DNA from: Candidatus Chloroploca asiatica
GTDB taxonomy: Bacteria > Chloroflexota > Chloroflexia > Chloroflexales > Chloroflexaceae
Direction of reading: 5' to 3'
Assembly: GCF_002532075.1 (NCBI RefSeq)
Contig: NZ_LYXE01000090.1
Coordinates: 62,001-126,000 of the forward strand
Length of the DNA stretch: 64,000 bases
Below the pieces are notes generated by a model that saw nothing but the letters and a program-made list of their open reading frames with translations, made no database searches and had not been told where the DNA came from. Positions 1-9,043 of the stretch are shown one piece after another; position 1 is the stretch's first letter; each line of letters starts with the position of its first letter. Position numbers and translations under genes: made by a program.

Positions 1-2351
1 CGGCCTACCCCTACCACGACTGGAACGAACGCATTACGGCTGAGTGCTATGAAGAGAACGCGGCTTCGCGGATTCTTGATGCCCAGGATCAGATTGTTCG
101 CATTGTCAACAACTACAGCCGCATTAGTTTCAATGTTGGCCCTACTCTGCTAAGTTGGCTTGCCGAAAAATCCCCCCGTGTCTACCAGGCGATCCTTGAT
201 GGCGATGCCGAGAGCATTCGCTATTTTGGGCGTGGCTCGGCGATGGCCCAGTGTTACAACCATATCATTATGCCGCTCGCCTCGCGACGCGATAAGCTGA
301 CTCAGGTGCGCTGGGGGATTGCTGATTTTATCTATCGCTTTGGTCGTCATCCCGAGGGGATGTGGCTACCCGAGACGGCTGTCGATCTTGAAACCCTCGA
401 TATGATGGCTGAGCACGGGATTACCTTTACGATCCTTGAGCCGCATCAGGTCAGCCATTGTCGGAAACTTGGCGATTTGGTCTGGAACGATGTGCGTGGC
501 GGTCGCATTGATCCGACCCGCCCCTATCGTGTGCAACTGCCGAGTGGCCGTACGATCGCCGTTTTCTTTTATGATGGCCCGGTCTCGCGCGCCGTTGCGT
601 TTGAACGCCTCCTCGTCAATGGTTCAACCTTTGCTGCCCGCATCGCCGGAACCTTTAGTGAGTATCGCCCCTGGCCCGAGCTTGCCAATATCGCGACAGA
701 TGGCGAAACGTATGGTCATCATCATCGCCATGGAGATATGGCCCTTGCCTATGCCCTGCAGTATATCGAAGAACGTGGCCTCGCACGTCTGACCAACTAT
801 GCCGCCTACCTTGCGGCCTATCCGCCTACCGACGAAGTGCAACTTGTCGAGCAGACAGCGTGGAGTTGTGTGCATGGCGTTGGTCGCTGGAGTACCGATT
901 GTGGCTGCAATAGCGGCGGCAATCCGGGTTGGCGTCAGACGTGGCGCGCACCACTACGTGCCGCGCTTGATTGGGTGCGCGATACGGTTGCCCCACGCTT
1001 CGAGGGGCTTGGTCGGCATTTGTTGCATGATCCCTGGGCCGCCCGTGATGACTATATCCAGGTGGTACTCGAACGAACCCCTGAACGCATCGAGGCCTTC
1101 CTTCAACGGCATGCCCGCCCCTCGCTTGACGAGAGCCAGCGCATCGCGGTGCTGAAATTGATGGAACTTCAGCGTCACCTGATGTTGATGTATACCTCGT
1201 GCGGCTGGTTCTTTGACGATCTCGCGGGGATCGAGACAGTGCAGGTGATCATGTATGCGGGACGGGCAATTCAGCTTGCCCATGAGCTCTTTGGTGAAGA
1301 TTATGAGCCCAGTTTTCTCTCACGGCTCGCGCAGGCCCAGAGCAATGATCCCGCCGAGGGCGATGGCCGCCAGATCTATGAGCGCAAGGTGCGCCCAGCG
1401 ATCGTCGATTTGCGCAAGGTCGGGGCTCACTATGCGATGTCTTCGCTCTTTACTGGTTACGAAGAGCGCGCCCAGGTCTATAGTTATATTGTTGAACACG
1501 AAGATTATCATCTGCTCCCCTCGGGCAAGGCCCGCCTCGCCATGGGTCGGATGCACATTCGTTCGGTAATCACCGGCGAAGCGGCCCGCCTGAGTTTTGG
1601 GGTCTTGCATATGGGTGACCACAATATCTCGGGTGGTGTGCGCGAGTATCAGGGCGAGACGGCCTATCACCTGATGATCGAAGAGTTGAGCGAGCTCTTT
1701 CTGCGCGCAGATCTTCCTGGTGTGATTCGCATGATTGATCATACGTTTGGTCGCGATGCGTCGTCACTCAAGTTGCTCTTTGGCGACGAGCAGCGCAAGA
1801 TCTTGAAGATTGTGCTCGATTCGAGCCTCGCTGATGCGGCGGCTTCGTATCGGCGGATTTATGAGCAGTACGCTCCTTTGATGCGTTTTCTGGCGAGCCT
1901 TGGGACGCCGGTACCCAACGAATTTCAGATTGCAGCTGAATTCGCCCTCAATACCGAGTTTCGCCAACTGCTCGAAGCTGACACCCTCGATCTTGACCGC
2001 ATTCATGCCTTGCGCCGTGAAGCTTCACGCGCCGGGGTAACACTTGATAACGCTGGTCTCGGTTATAGCCTCTCGCAGACCATCGAACTGATCACCGACG
2101 CATTTCAGGCGCAACCTCGCGATCTCGCCTTGCTGCAGCAACTCGATGATGCAGTCGGTTTGGCCCGCGGGCTGCCGTTTGAAGTGGATGTCTGGCAAAC
2201 GCAGAATGTCTATTATCAGTTGCTCCAGAGTACCTACCTTGATGTGCGTGCCGAGGCCGCGCAGGGTTATAGCGAGGCACGTCAGTGGATCATTGCCTTT
2301 ACGTCGTTGGGGCAGCGCCTTGGGTTTCAAGTGCGCGTCGTCAGTATGTAG
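1..2351 (+). CDS. GH57-family glycoside hydrolase with DUF3536 region (5' partial)
   Basis: The frame is open from the left edge (first full codon at base 3) to the TAG at 2349-2351, so the N-terminus lies outside the window. The visible part starts with a HDWNERITAECY segment, typical of GH57 proteins with a DUF3536 C-terminal half, followed by WLPETAVD and ATDGETYGHHH (about 670-725), which match conserved GH57 motifs. GH57 enzymes act on alpha-glucans (amylase, branching or 4-alpha-glucanotransferase activities); the precise activity of this subgroup is not known to me. No signal peptide can be judged because the start is missing. The next gene, a maltooligosyltrehalose synthase 63 bases downstream on the same strand, supports a role in glycogen or maltooligosaccharide metabolism in the cytoplasm. 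Confidence 0.88.
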   Translation, partial: AYPYHDWNERITAECYEENAASRILDAQDQIVRIVNNYSRISFNVGPTLLSWLAEKSPRVYQAILDGDAESIRYFGRGSAMAQCYNHIIMPLASRRDKLTQVRWGIADFIYRFGRHPEGMWLPETAVDLETLDMMAEHGITFTILEPHQVSHCRKLGDLVWNDVRGGRIDPTRPYRVQLPSGRTIAVFFYDGPVSRAVAFERLLVNGSTFAARIAGTFSEYRPWPELANIATDGETYGHHHRHGDMALAYALQYIEERGLARLTNYAAYLAAYPPTDEVQLVEQTAWSCVHGVGRWSTDCGCNSGGNPGWRQTWRAPLRAALDWVRDTVAPRFEGLGRHLLHDPWAARDDYIQVVLERTPERIEAFLQRHARPSLDESQRIAVLKLMELQRHLMLMYTSCGWFFDDLAGIETVQVIMYAGRAIQLAHELFGEDYEPSFLSRLAQAQSNDPAEGDGRQIYERKVRPAIVDLRKVGAHYAMSSLFTGYEERAQVYSYIVEHEDYHLLPSGKARLAMGRMHIRSVITGEAARLSFGVLHMGDHNISGGVREYQGETAYHLMIEELSELFLRADLPGVIRMIDHTFGRDASSLKLLFGDEQRKILKIVLDSSLADAAASYRRIYEQYAPLMRFLASLGTPVPNEFQIAAEFALNTEFRQLLEADTLDLDRIHALRREASRAGVTLDNAGLGYSLSQTIELITDAFQAQPRDLALLQQLDDAVGLARGLPFEVDVWQTQNVYYQLLQSTYLDVRAEAAQGYSEARQWIIAFTSLGQRLGFQVRVVSM

Positions 2352-2414
2352 CAGCACTTCTTGCTCTGCTGGTTGTCCCGGTCTGCATGCCCCTTTGCAT
2401 AGCGAAAGAAATCT

Positions 2415-5400
2415 ATGACAACATCACTCCCTCTCCAAGATAAAGAGCGTATCGAGCAACTGTTGCACCAGTTACCATGCCACCTTCCTCGGGCAACGTA
2501 CCGGCTTCAGTTGCATGCTGATTTCAACCTTGACCAGGGGAGCCAACTTGCCGGGTATCTGCAACGCCTTGGCATTAGTGATGTCTATGCTTCACCAATC
2601 TTGACGGCCCGTGTTGGTAGTCCCCATGGGTATGACATTACTGACCATGGCCAGATCAATCCCGATCTAGGTGGCAATGAGGCCTTCGAGCGGTTCAGTG
2701 ACACCCTGTTGCGGCATCAACTTGGCCTGATCCTTGATGTGGTGCCTAACCATATGGGTATTGGTGATCTGCGCAATACATGGTGGTCGGATGTCCTCGA
2801 GAATGGACCCTCTTCGATCTACGCACACTATTTTGATATTGATTGGGATCCTGTGCGCCCTCAGTTGCGGGATAAGGTCTTGCTCCCGATTCTTGGGGCG
2901 CAGTATGGCGATGTGCTCGATGCTGGTGAACTGAAACTTCGCTATAATGGCGGTGCGTTCTTCCTTGCCTACTACGAGCATCTTTTTCCGCTGGATCCAT
3001 GTAGTTATGCCGAAGTGCTTGGCAATAAACTTGATGCCTTGATCGGCGAGCTTGGCAGCGATCACGTCGATGTGGTCGAGTTGCAGAGTATCCTGACCGC
3101 CCTCTCGTATCTGCCCGCCCATACCGAGGTTGCCCCGGAAAAGGTGTTGGAACGGAATCGCGAAAAAGAAGTCATCAAACGACGTCTGGCCAATCTCTAT
3201 GAGCAGAGCGAACCCGTGCAGACGTCCATCGAAGCGACCCTGGCCTTCTACAATGGCACGCCAGGTCAACCCGAGAGTTTTGATCGCCTCGAGACGTTGA
3301 TCGCAGATCAACCGTATCGTCTCGCGTTCTGGCGGGTTGCCACTGAAGAGATCAATTATCGTCGCTTTTTTGATATTAACGATCTCGCCGCGATCCGTGT
3401 CGAGTTGCCCGAGGTGTTGCAGGCGACCCATCAACTGGTCTTTGGCCTTCTTGCCGAAGGACGTGCGACTGGCCTGCGGATCGATCATCCCGATGGCCTC
3501 TGGCACCCGTCGGCCTATTTCCGCCAGTTGCAGGTGAGCTATCTTGAATATTGGGCCGCCACAACCCTCAAGGCCGCTGGCCTGGAACCCGGTGAGGATG
3601 CGGCAGACTCGGCTATCTTCGCCCACGTTGCTGATTGGATCGCTCAGACTCTTGCGCAGAGTGAACGCGAGGGGGCTGCGTGGCCGCTCTATGTGGTCGC
3701 CGAGAAGATCCTGTCGGCTGGTGAGGATTTGCCCGCTGATTGGGCCGTAGCTGGGACAACTGGCTACGATTTTCTGAATGAAGTCAATGGGATTTTTGTT
3801 GATCAGGCGGCACGCAAACAACTTGATCGCCTGTATACCGATGTGGCTGGTGTGCAGCCGCGCTTTGCCAATCTCGTCAATAGCAAAAAGAAGGAGATCA
3901 TGCTCGTCTCGCTGGCGAGTGAGATCAATACCCTAAGCCATATGCTCGACCGGCTCACCGAGCGCAATCGCCACTATCGTGACTTTACCCTCAATAGCCT
4001 GACCTTCATTATCCGTGAGGTGATTGCCTGTCTGCCCGTCTATCGCACCTATATCAGTGGTCTTGACACTGTCACGCCCTGGGACGAGCGCTATGTTGAA
4101 GCCGCGGTGCGCGAGGCCAAGCGCCGTAATCCTCGTACCGCCGAGACGATCTTCAATTTCCTCTGCGATACGCTCTTGCTCCGCAATCTCGACAGCTTCG
4201 CCGAAGATGCTCGCCCCGAGGTGATCCGCTTTGTGATGAAGTTTCAGCAGATCAGCGGGCCGGTGATGGCCAAAGGCGTTGAAGATACGACGTTCTATGT
4301 CTATAACCGCCTGGTCTCACTCAATGAGGTCGGTGGGCATCCCGAGAACTATGGGCATAGCGTTGAGTACATGCATAAACATGCCGGTCATCGTAGTACC
4401 CGCTGGCCCTCTTCGATGCTCGGTAGTTCGACTCACGATACCAAACGGGGCGAAGATGTGCGCGCCAGGATCAATGTGCTCTCAGAGCTTCCTCAGGAAT
4501 GGCGTCAGATCGTCAGCCGCTGGACCCGCCTCAATCTGCGCAAAAAGAAGACGCTTGATGACACGACGATGCCCTCGCGCAACGATGAGTATCTGCTCTA
4601 TCAGACCCTCGTTGGCGCATGGCCTTTTGTCAATGGCGGAACCCCTGATCCCGAGGTCTATCGCGGTGAGGCCCTTGAAGGTTTCCGCGAGCGCATTGTC
4701 CAGTATATGGAAAAGGCGACCCGTGAGGCCAAGGTGCATACGAGTTGGGTTAACCCCAATGCCAACTATGATGCCGCTGTCCGCCGCTTTGTCGAGGGTG
4801 TCCTTGACCCACGCCGCAGCGGGCGCTTTCTCGATAGCCTCGCAACCTTCGCCGAGCGCGTCGCTTTCTTTGGCTTTTTTAATAGCCTGGCCCAGACCCT
4901 GATCAAACTGACGGCACCAGGGGTGCCTGATATTTACCAGGGCTGCGAGTTCTGGAATTTGAGCCTCGTTGACCCCGATAACCGCCGTCCTGTGGATTAT
5001 GCGTTACGTGAGCGCTTGCTCGACGAGATGATTACCCGCGTTGAGGCAGGTGATCAGGCAGGCTTTGCGCACGAGTTGTTCGCACAGATCACCGATGGTC
5101 GCATCAAGCTCTATCTGACCTATACTGTCTTGCAACTACGTCGTGCCAAACCAGAACTCTTTGCTGAGGCAGGCTATCTGCCGCTCGCCGCCGCCGGTGA
5201 CCGCGCCGACCACGTGGTCGCCTTTGCCCGCCAGAGCGATGCGGGCGAGTTGCTCACCGTTGTCCCACGGTTGCCGTTGCGCCTCGCCAATGGCGACCGT
5301 CTGCCCCCAACTGGTGAGCGCTGGGGCGAAACGCGCCTGATCGTTCCCCACGCAGGCGATGGCACCCACTACCGCGACCTGTTTACTGGGGCCATCATGA

Positions 5401-5486
5401 CGATCGATACCCACGACGACCATACCGGCTTCTGGATGCGCGATGTGCTTGCCCAGTTCCCGGTCGCGTTACTGGAACAGATCTGA
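2415..5486 (+). CDS. treY: Maltooligosyltrehalose synthase TreY
   Basis: 1023 residues. TreY isomerises the terminal alpha-1,4 bond of maltooligosaccharides to alpha,alpha-1,1, giving maltooligosyltrehalose, from which TreZ releases trehalose. The N-terminus (PRATYRLQLHADFNL) is the standard TreY opening. GH13 motifs are in order: DVVPNH at residues 108-113, LRIDHPDGL at 354-362 with the nucleophile Asp357, VVAEK with the acid/base Glu430, and STHDTKRGED around 672-681. The protein is somewhat longer than many TreY proteins. The ATG at 2415 has only a purine-rich stretch upstream (gaaagaaa) rather than a strong Shine-Dalgarno, but the N-terminal match supports it. No treZ or treX is in the window, so the partner must lie elsewhere. 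It follows the GH57 gene closely and probably shares its transcript. Confidence 0.95.
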   Translation: MTTSLPLQDKERIEQLLHQLPCHLPRATYRLQLHADFNLDQGSQLAGYLQRLGISDVYASPILTARVGSPHGYDITDHGQINPDLGGNEAFERFSDTLLRHQLGLILDVVPNHMGIGDLRNTWWSDVLENGPSSIYAHYFDIDWDPVRPQLRDKVLLPILGAQYGDVLDAGELKLRYNGGAFFLAYYEHLFPLDPCSYAEVLGNKLDALIGELGSDHVDVVELQSILTALSYLPAHTEVAPEKVLERNREKEVIKRRLANLYEQSEPVQTSIEATLAFYNGTPGQPESFDRLETLIADQPYRLAFWRVATEEINYRRFFDINDLAAIRVELPEVLQATHQLVFGLLAEGRATGLRIDHPDGLWHPSAYFRQLQVSYLEYWAATTLKAAGLEPGEDAADSAIFAHVADWIAQTLAQSEREGAAWPLYVVAEKILSAGEDLPADWAVAGTTGYDFLNEVNGIFVDQAARKQLDRLYTDVAGVQPRFANLVNSKKKEIMLVSLASEINTLSHMLDRLTERNRHYRDFTLNSLTFIIREVIACLPVYRTYISGLDTVTPWDERYVEAAVREAKRRNPRTAETIFNFLCDTLLLRNLDSFAEDARPEVIRFVMKFQQISGPVMAKGVEDTTFYVYNRLVSLNEVGGHPENYGHSVEYMHKHAGHRSTRWPSSMLGSSTHDTKRGEDVRARINVLSELPQEWRQIVSRWTRLNLRKKKTLDDTTMPSRNDEYLLYQTLVGAWPFVNGGTPDPEVYRGEALEGFRERIVQYMEKATREAKVHTSWVNPNANYDAAVRRFVEGVLDPRRSGRFLDSLATFAERVAFFGFFNSLAQTLIKLTAPGVPDIYQGCEFWNLSLVDPDNRRPVDYALRERLLDEMITRVEAGDQAGFAHELFAQITDGRIKLYLTYTVLQLRRAKPELFAEAGYLPLAAAGDRADHVVAFARQSDAGELLTVVPRLPLRLANGDRLPPTGERWGETRLIVPHAGDGTHYRDLFTGAIMTIDTHDDHTGFWMRDVLAQFPVALLEQI

Positions 5487-5538
5487 GCGATGGAGCGGCC
5501 CCTCCACGTCGTGGTAGCCAAAGCCCAGTCCTCACCTC

Positions 5539-5574
5539 GTTGTAACCAACCGCGCTAGCGCGGTTGGTTACAAC
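5539..5574. terminator. 36-bp perfect palindrome between convergent genes
   Basis: The arm gttgtaaccaaccgcgct is followed immediately by its exact reverse complement, with no spacer. It sits between treY and the convergent gene ending at 5568, and overlaps the last codons and stop of that gene. As RNA it would form a strong hairpin on either strand, so a bidirectional terminator is the simplest reading, although there is no long U-tract on either side (aaaaa follows only as part of the coding sequence). Confidence 0.6.
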
Positions 5575-7016
5575 GGAAAAACCTCTTCCACCGGAACCAG
5601 CCGTAACGACCCCGTGGGGCACCTGCTGACACACGTCAGGTCGTTGTACCCAGGGCACAGGTCGCATTTGTCAGCGCGATGCGTCGGCCTCGCCGGCTCC
5701 AGCGGGATCATCGGGCTCCGCCGCAGGCGATCACTCGCTGCCCGTAGCATTGTCACCAGCGGCCCGCGCTGAGGGCGTTGGTGGGGCAACGGGACACTCG
5801 CAACGGCATCGTAGGGGCACGCTTCAATGCATTTGCCACAGCCGGTGCAAGCGTCGGTGATGATCAACACACCGTTTTCGGTGCGCTCAAAGGCGTCATC
5901 AGGGCAGACTTCCACACATTCAGCGCCGACACTGCATTGCCGACAGGTATCGACAACATCAAACTGATCGATTTTGGCCCCGTTCAGACTCAAGCGAGCA
6001 CGCCCATGCCGATCGGCACACGCCTGTTCACAGATACGACAATCTGGTGGGCAGAGTTCCGGGGTGCGCACGAGCAGATGGGTGCCTCGCAACAGGCCCT
6101 TCGTGACCGCCAGTTCAACCTGGTGCTTCCGCTCTTCATCATTGCTCACCTTCTCCGAGTTGCTGAGACGGGCTTCAATGACCTGGCGGAGTTGCGCTTC
6201 AAGTTCTGGACGCTCTTCAATCAGGCGGTAAAATTCAGCCCCTGGCAGGGCAAGCACATCGGTAGGGGTTAGGGCACGCACATTCGCCCGATGAGGCTTG
6301 CTGGTCAGCAACGCCATCTCACCAAAGAAATCACCCTCGCCCAATGTGGCAATGGTCACACCATCTTGTTCGACCATCACCTGACCATTCTCAACCAAAT
6401 AGAGCGCACTCGCCGGTTCGCCCTGACGGATAATGGGGGTACCCCGCGCAATATGCATTGGTTCCAGCAACCCCGACAGAGCCAGGCGCTCCATCGGGAA
6501 GAGTTGACTCAACAAGGGAACACGCGCCAGGGTACAGTCAACCATGCGCTGCTTGTAGACGCGGCGCAAAGCCGCAGCCAGCATGGGCATGCTGCTCAGC
6601 GCATCGCGGAGTTCGGCAATCGGTATCTGTAACAGATGGCAGTCGGTTTGCGTCAGCGCACTCATCCGCCGAAAGAAATCACCAAACAGCGGCCCTTCGC
6701 CAAAACAATCGCCACGTGACAATGCGCCCATCAACACATCGCGGCTATCTTTGTCACGCAAGCGCAAAAACAGGCTCCCCTGCAACATAATGAAGAGGAA
6801 GCGATCCTGTTTCTGTTGTCCTAAGAGCGTCGCCCCGGCAGGGAAAGCGCGAAACGTGCTCATCGCCAGCAGGCGGCTCAATTCACCCGGCGGCACATCT
6901 TGGAAGCAATCAAGGCACGCCAGCACCGCCAGCGCTTCTTTACGCCGCATACTCTCACGATCAGCCCGCACCTGCGCGACAGACGAACGGGCTGGTGAAG
7001 ATTTTTTTACCGCCAT
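5568..7016 (-). CDS. Tandem cyclic-nucleotide-binding domains fused to 16-Cys ferredoxin
   Basis: 482 residues. The first CNB domain covers about residues 30-150, the second about 165-280; the second has a near-canonical phosphate-binding cassette (FFGEMALLTSKPHRANV). The C-terminal third carries sixteen cysteines in four groups (CPPDCRICEQAC, CRQCSVGAECVEVC, CTGCGKCIEAC, CDLCPGYNDLTCVSRC), the arrangement of DmsB/HycB-type proteins with up to four [4Fe-4S] clusters. There is no helix-turn-helix, so it is not a CRP-type repressor. No signal peptide or membrane segment is seen; it should be cytoplasmic. It is divergent from an aldehyde:ferredoxin oxidoreductase, which often has a polyferredoxin partner, so it may be an electron carrier gated by a cyclic nucleotide. 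That coupling is inference; the domain calls are firm. Confidence 0.85.
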   Translation of the reverse strand: MAVKKSSPARSSVAQVRADRESMRRKEALAVLACLDCFQDVPPGELSRLLAMSTFRAFPAGATLLGQQKQDRFLFIMLQGSLFLRLRDKDSRDVLMGALSRGDCFGEGPLFGDFFRRMSALTQTDCHLLQIPIAELRDALSSMPMLAAALRRVYKQRMVDCTLARVPLLSQLFPMERLALSGLLEPMHIARGTPIIRQGEPASALYLVENGQVMVEQDGVTIATLGEGDFFGEMALLTSKPHRANVRALTPTDVLALPGAEFYRLIEERPELEAQLRQVIEARLSNSEKVSNDEERKHQVELAVTKGLLRGTHLLVRTPELCPPDCRICEQACADRHGRARLSLNGAKIDQFDVVDTCRQCSVGAECVEVCPDDAFERTENGVLIITDACTGCGKCIEACPYDAVASVPLPHQRPQRGPLVTMLRAASDRLRRSPMIPLEPARPTHRADKCDLCPGYNDLTCVSRCPTGSLRLVPVEEVFPL

Positions 7017-7049
7017 TACTGACTACCTTAGGTCTCATATGCATGAACT

Positions 7050-7067
7050 TTAGGGCGCTAGCCCTAA
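7050..7067. repeat. Short inverted repeat upstream of the CNB-ferredoxin gene
   Basis: ttagggc, four bases, gccctaa. It lies 34 bases upstream of the minus-strand start at 7016 and next to the longer inverted repeat at 7073-7131. It could be an operator or an RNA hairpin in the 5' leader. Confidence 0.4.
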
Positions 7068-7072
7068 GAACC

Positions 7073-7131
7073 CATATGTATGCTGGTGAGAACGGCCAGC
7101 GCCACTGGCCGTTCTCACCAGCATACATATG
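7073..7131. repeat. 27-bp perfect inverted repeat in a divergent promoter region
   Basis: The left arm 7073-7099 begins catatgtatgctggtgag and ends ggccag; the right arm 7105-7131 is its exact reverse complement; the loop is cgcca. Both neighbours are transcribed away from it (minus gene starts at 7016, plus gene at 7234), so it cannot be an ordinary 3' terminator of either. It may be a regulatory site, a leader hairpin of the minus-strand transcript, or a small dispersed palindromic element. Confidence 0.7.
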
Positions 7132-7187
7132 ACGAACTACTCACAAGCCTATGCCTTACTATAGCATACCAGATTGCGCGAGCAAGG

Positions 7188-7193
7188 TATAAT
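7188..7193 (+). promoter_or_regulatory. Candidate -10 element for the aldehyde oxidoreductase operon
   Basis: A perfect TATAAT 40 bases upstream of the ATG at 7234. No convincing -35 hexamer is seen at 16-18 bases upstream, so either an activator is needed or the match is fortuitous. Confidence 0.35.
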
Positions 7194-7233
7194 AGGAAAA
7201 GAAGATGATGTAGCATTGTGAGCAATATACCTT

Positions 7234-9042
7234 ATGGCTCTCCGTACTCTGACTATTGACCTGGCACGCGGTCACGCTCGCCAGTTTTTGCCGGCTACGG
7301 TCGAACGCGATTATCTTGGTGGTCGTGGCGCAATTGCCTGGCTGCTCTGGCATCACCTGCCGCCCGCTACGGCTCCGCTGGCCCCCGAAAATGTACTGGT
7401 CTTTGCCGCAGGTTCCCTCGCTGGTACCTCCGCATTTGCCTCGGGTGGCTTTGTGGTTGGGACTCGCTCGCCCCTGACCGGCGCAATTGCCTATAGCTGG
7501 GCCCAGGGTCACTGGGGGGCACAGTTGCGTCGCGCTGGCTATGATGTGCTCGTGATCCGTGGTCAGGCTACCAATTGGGTCTACCTCGCGATCGAGGATA
7601 ACCAGGTGCAACTGCATTCGGCAACGCACCTGCTCGGTGCTGATACGGTAGCAACCGCCGCGATGCTTCAAGCCCGCCACGGCCATGAGGCCACTGTGGT
7701 CGCACTTGGCCCCGCCGGTGAGGCCGAGGTTGCTTATGCCAGCATCGTTGCCGAGGGTCGCTACCCTGCCGAACCCGCCGGTACCGGCGTTGTGATGGGG
7801 GCGAAACGCCTCAAGGCGATCGTCGTTCGCGGTGGCCCGCCCTTGACCGCCCACGATCCGCAGCGTATGCAGGCCGCCCTCGATGTCATCCGCCGCCGCG
7901 TTGAAAGCAGCCACGTTGCCGCCGGCCTCAGTGAAGTTGGCAGTAGCCATCTCCTCACGCGTGCCGTTGAGGCTGGCGCGTTCACTGAACACAATGGGCA
8001 ACGTGGGTACGTCGGTGAGCACATGCTCACCCTTCGGGCTAGCCTCACGGCCCATCCCCGTGAGTCGCGTGGCTGCCAGGATTGCCCGATGCCCTGTTAT
8101 TTCGATCTCTTCCAGAACCCCGAGGTGCGCCGCCCTGTGCCCGAACTTGAATGTGTCGCCGGGTTTGGGGCCTGGTGTGGCATTACTGACCTTGATTGCC
8201 TCACCCTCCTCGCTGACCGCTGCCTCCGCCTCGGACTTGATCCCGTTGCGACCAGTGCTGCCGTCAGTTTTCTGATGGAATGCCAAGAGCAAGGGCTGAC
8301 TCAGCAGCAGTCGCTCGTCTGGGGCGATGGCGAGGCCGTCCTCACTGCTGTCGAAAACCTCGGTCGCAAGCACGAGAAACGTGACCTGCTCTCGCTTGGT
8401 GTTGGTGAGATGCAAGGCGTCTTCTGGGGTAGTGAAACGTTTGCACCTCAGGTCAAGGGCCAGGCGATGCCCGCTCTCGATGTACGCGCTTCCTATCTGC
8501 TGGCCCTCGCGACCGCGACCGCCCCCATTGGCGGCGATTATCGCTATGCGATGACCTACGAACCCTTCCATCTCGCGCCGCCTCCCTGGATTCCTGAACA
8601 GTCCGGGATGCCCCACGACGCTTATGGTAAGGTTGCCCGCCTCATCTGGCACGAGCGCTTCGCCGCCATCCTCGATGCCGCCGGAATCTGCCGCCGCCTC
8701 GGGTTGATGGGCTATCAGCTTTCACCAGGCGAATTGCTCGCGTTGATCGCCGGGGCAACTGGGGTGGTCTTGACCGGCGCTGATATGTCCCGTCTCGGTG
8801 AACGTATTCTGACGGTCGAACGCCTCTTTGCCCGTCGGTATGCCGATAATGGTGGCCTTGATACGCTCCCATCCCGCTGGCTGCGTGAGCCGCTTGAAGA
8901 TGGACCCGCCGCCGATCAACTGCCGCCCCTTGCTTCAATGCTCGCCGCATATTATCAGCGCCACGGGTGGTCGCCTGCGGGCGATCCGACCCCCGAACGC
9001 CTGGATGAGCTTGGCATTAAACGTCCAACGAGTAGTGCTTAG
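7234..9042 (+). CDS. Aldehyde:ferredoxin oxidoreductase (tungsten/molybdenum family)
   Basis: 602 residues, the usual size for the family. It oxidises aldehydes to carboxylates and passes electrons to ferredoxin, using a bis-pyranopterin metal cofactor. The N-terminal domain (YLGGRGAIAWLL, then LAGTSAFASGGFVVGTRSPLTG) matches the family. The [4Fe-4S] ligands are visible as CQDCPMPC (Cys281, 284, 288) with the fourth at Cys486 in DAAGIC, which is also part of the pterin-binding motif. Cytoplasmic, no signal peptide. No good Shine-Dalgarno precedes the ATG; the N-terminal match decides the start. A 16-Cys ferredoxin is encoded divergently; proB starts one base after this stop, so the three plus-strand genes look co-transcribed. 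Substrate and metal cannot be told from sequence. Confidence 0.9.
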   Translation: MALRTLTIDLARGHARQFLPATVERDYLGGRGAIAWLLWHHLPPATAPLAPENVLVFAAGSLAGTSAFASGGFVVGTRSPLTGAIAYSWAQGHWGAQLRRAGYDVLVIRGQATNWVYLAIEDNQVQLHSATHLLGADTVATAAMLQARHGHEATVVALGPAGEAEVAYASIVAEGRYPAEPAGTGVVMGAKRLKAIVVRGGPPLTAHDPQRMQAALDVIRRRVESSHVAAGLSEVGSSHLLTRAVEAGAFTEHNGQRGYVGEHMLTLRASLTAHPRESRGCQDCPMPCYFDLFQNPEVRRPVPELECVAGFGAWCGITDLDCLTLLADRCLRLGLDPVATSAAVSFLMECQEQGLTQQQSLVWGDGEAVLTAVENLGRKHEKRDLLSLGVGEMQGVFWGSETFAPQVKGQAMPALDVRASYLLALATATAPIGGDYRYAMTYEPFHLAPPPWIPEQSGMPHDAYGKVARLIWHERFAAILDAAGICRRLGLMGYQLSPGELLALIAGATGVVLTGADMSRLGERILTVERLFARRYADNGGLDTLPSRWLREPLEDGPAADQLPPLASMLAAYYQRHGWSPAGDPTPERLDELGIKRPTSSA

Positions 9043-9043
9043 T

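Noticed and set aside
2667-3821. Long minus-strand open frame inside treY
   Set aside because: No recognisable motifs; TreY motifs are all on the plus strand.
7159-8652. Long open frame (497 codons) on the minus strand opposite the aldehyde oxidoreductase gene
   Set aside because: The plus-strand product has clear family motifs; the antisense frame has none and reflects GC-rich codon bias.
8828-9043. Upstream extension of ProB by 72 codons
   Set aside because: It lies inside the oxidoreductase gene and lacks similarity; the ATG at 9044 gives the standard length.
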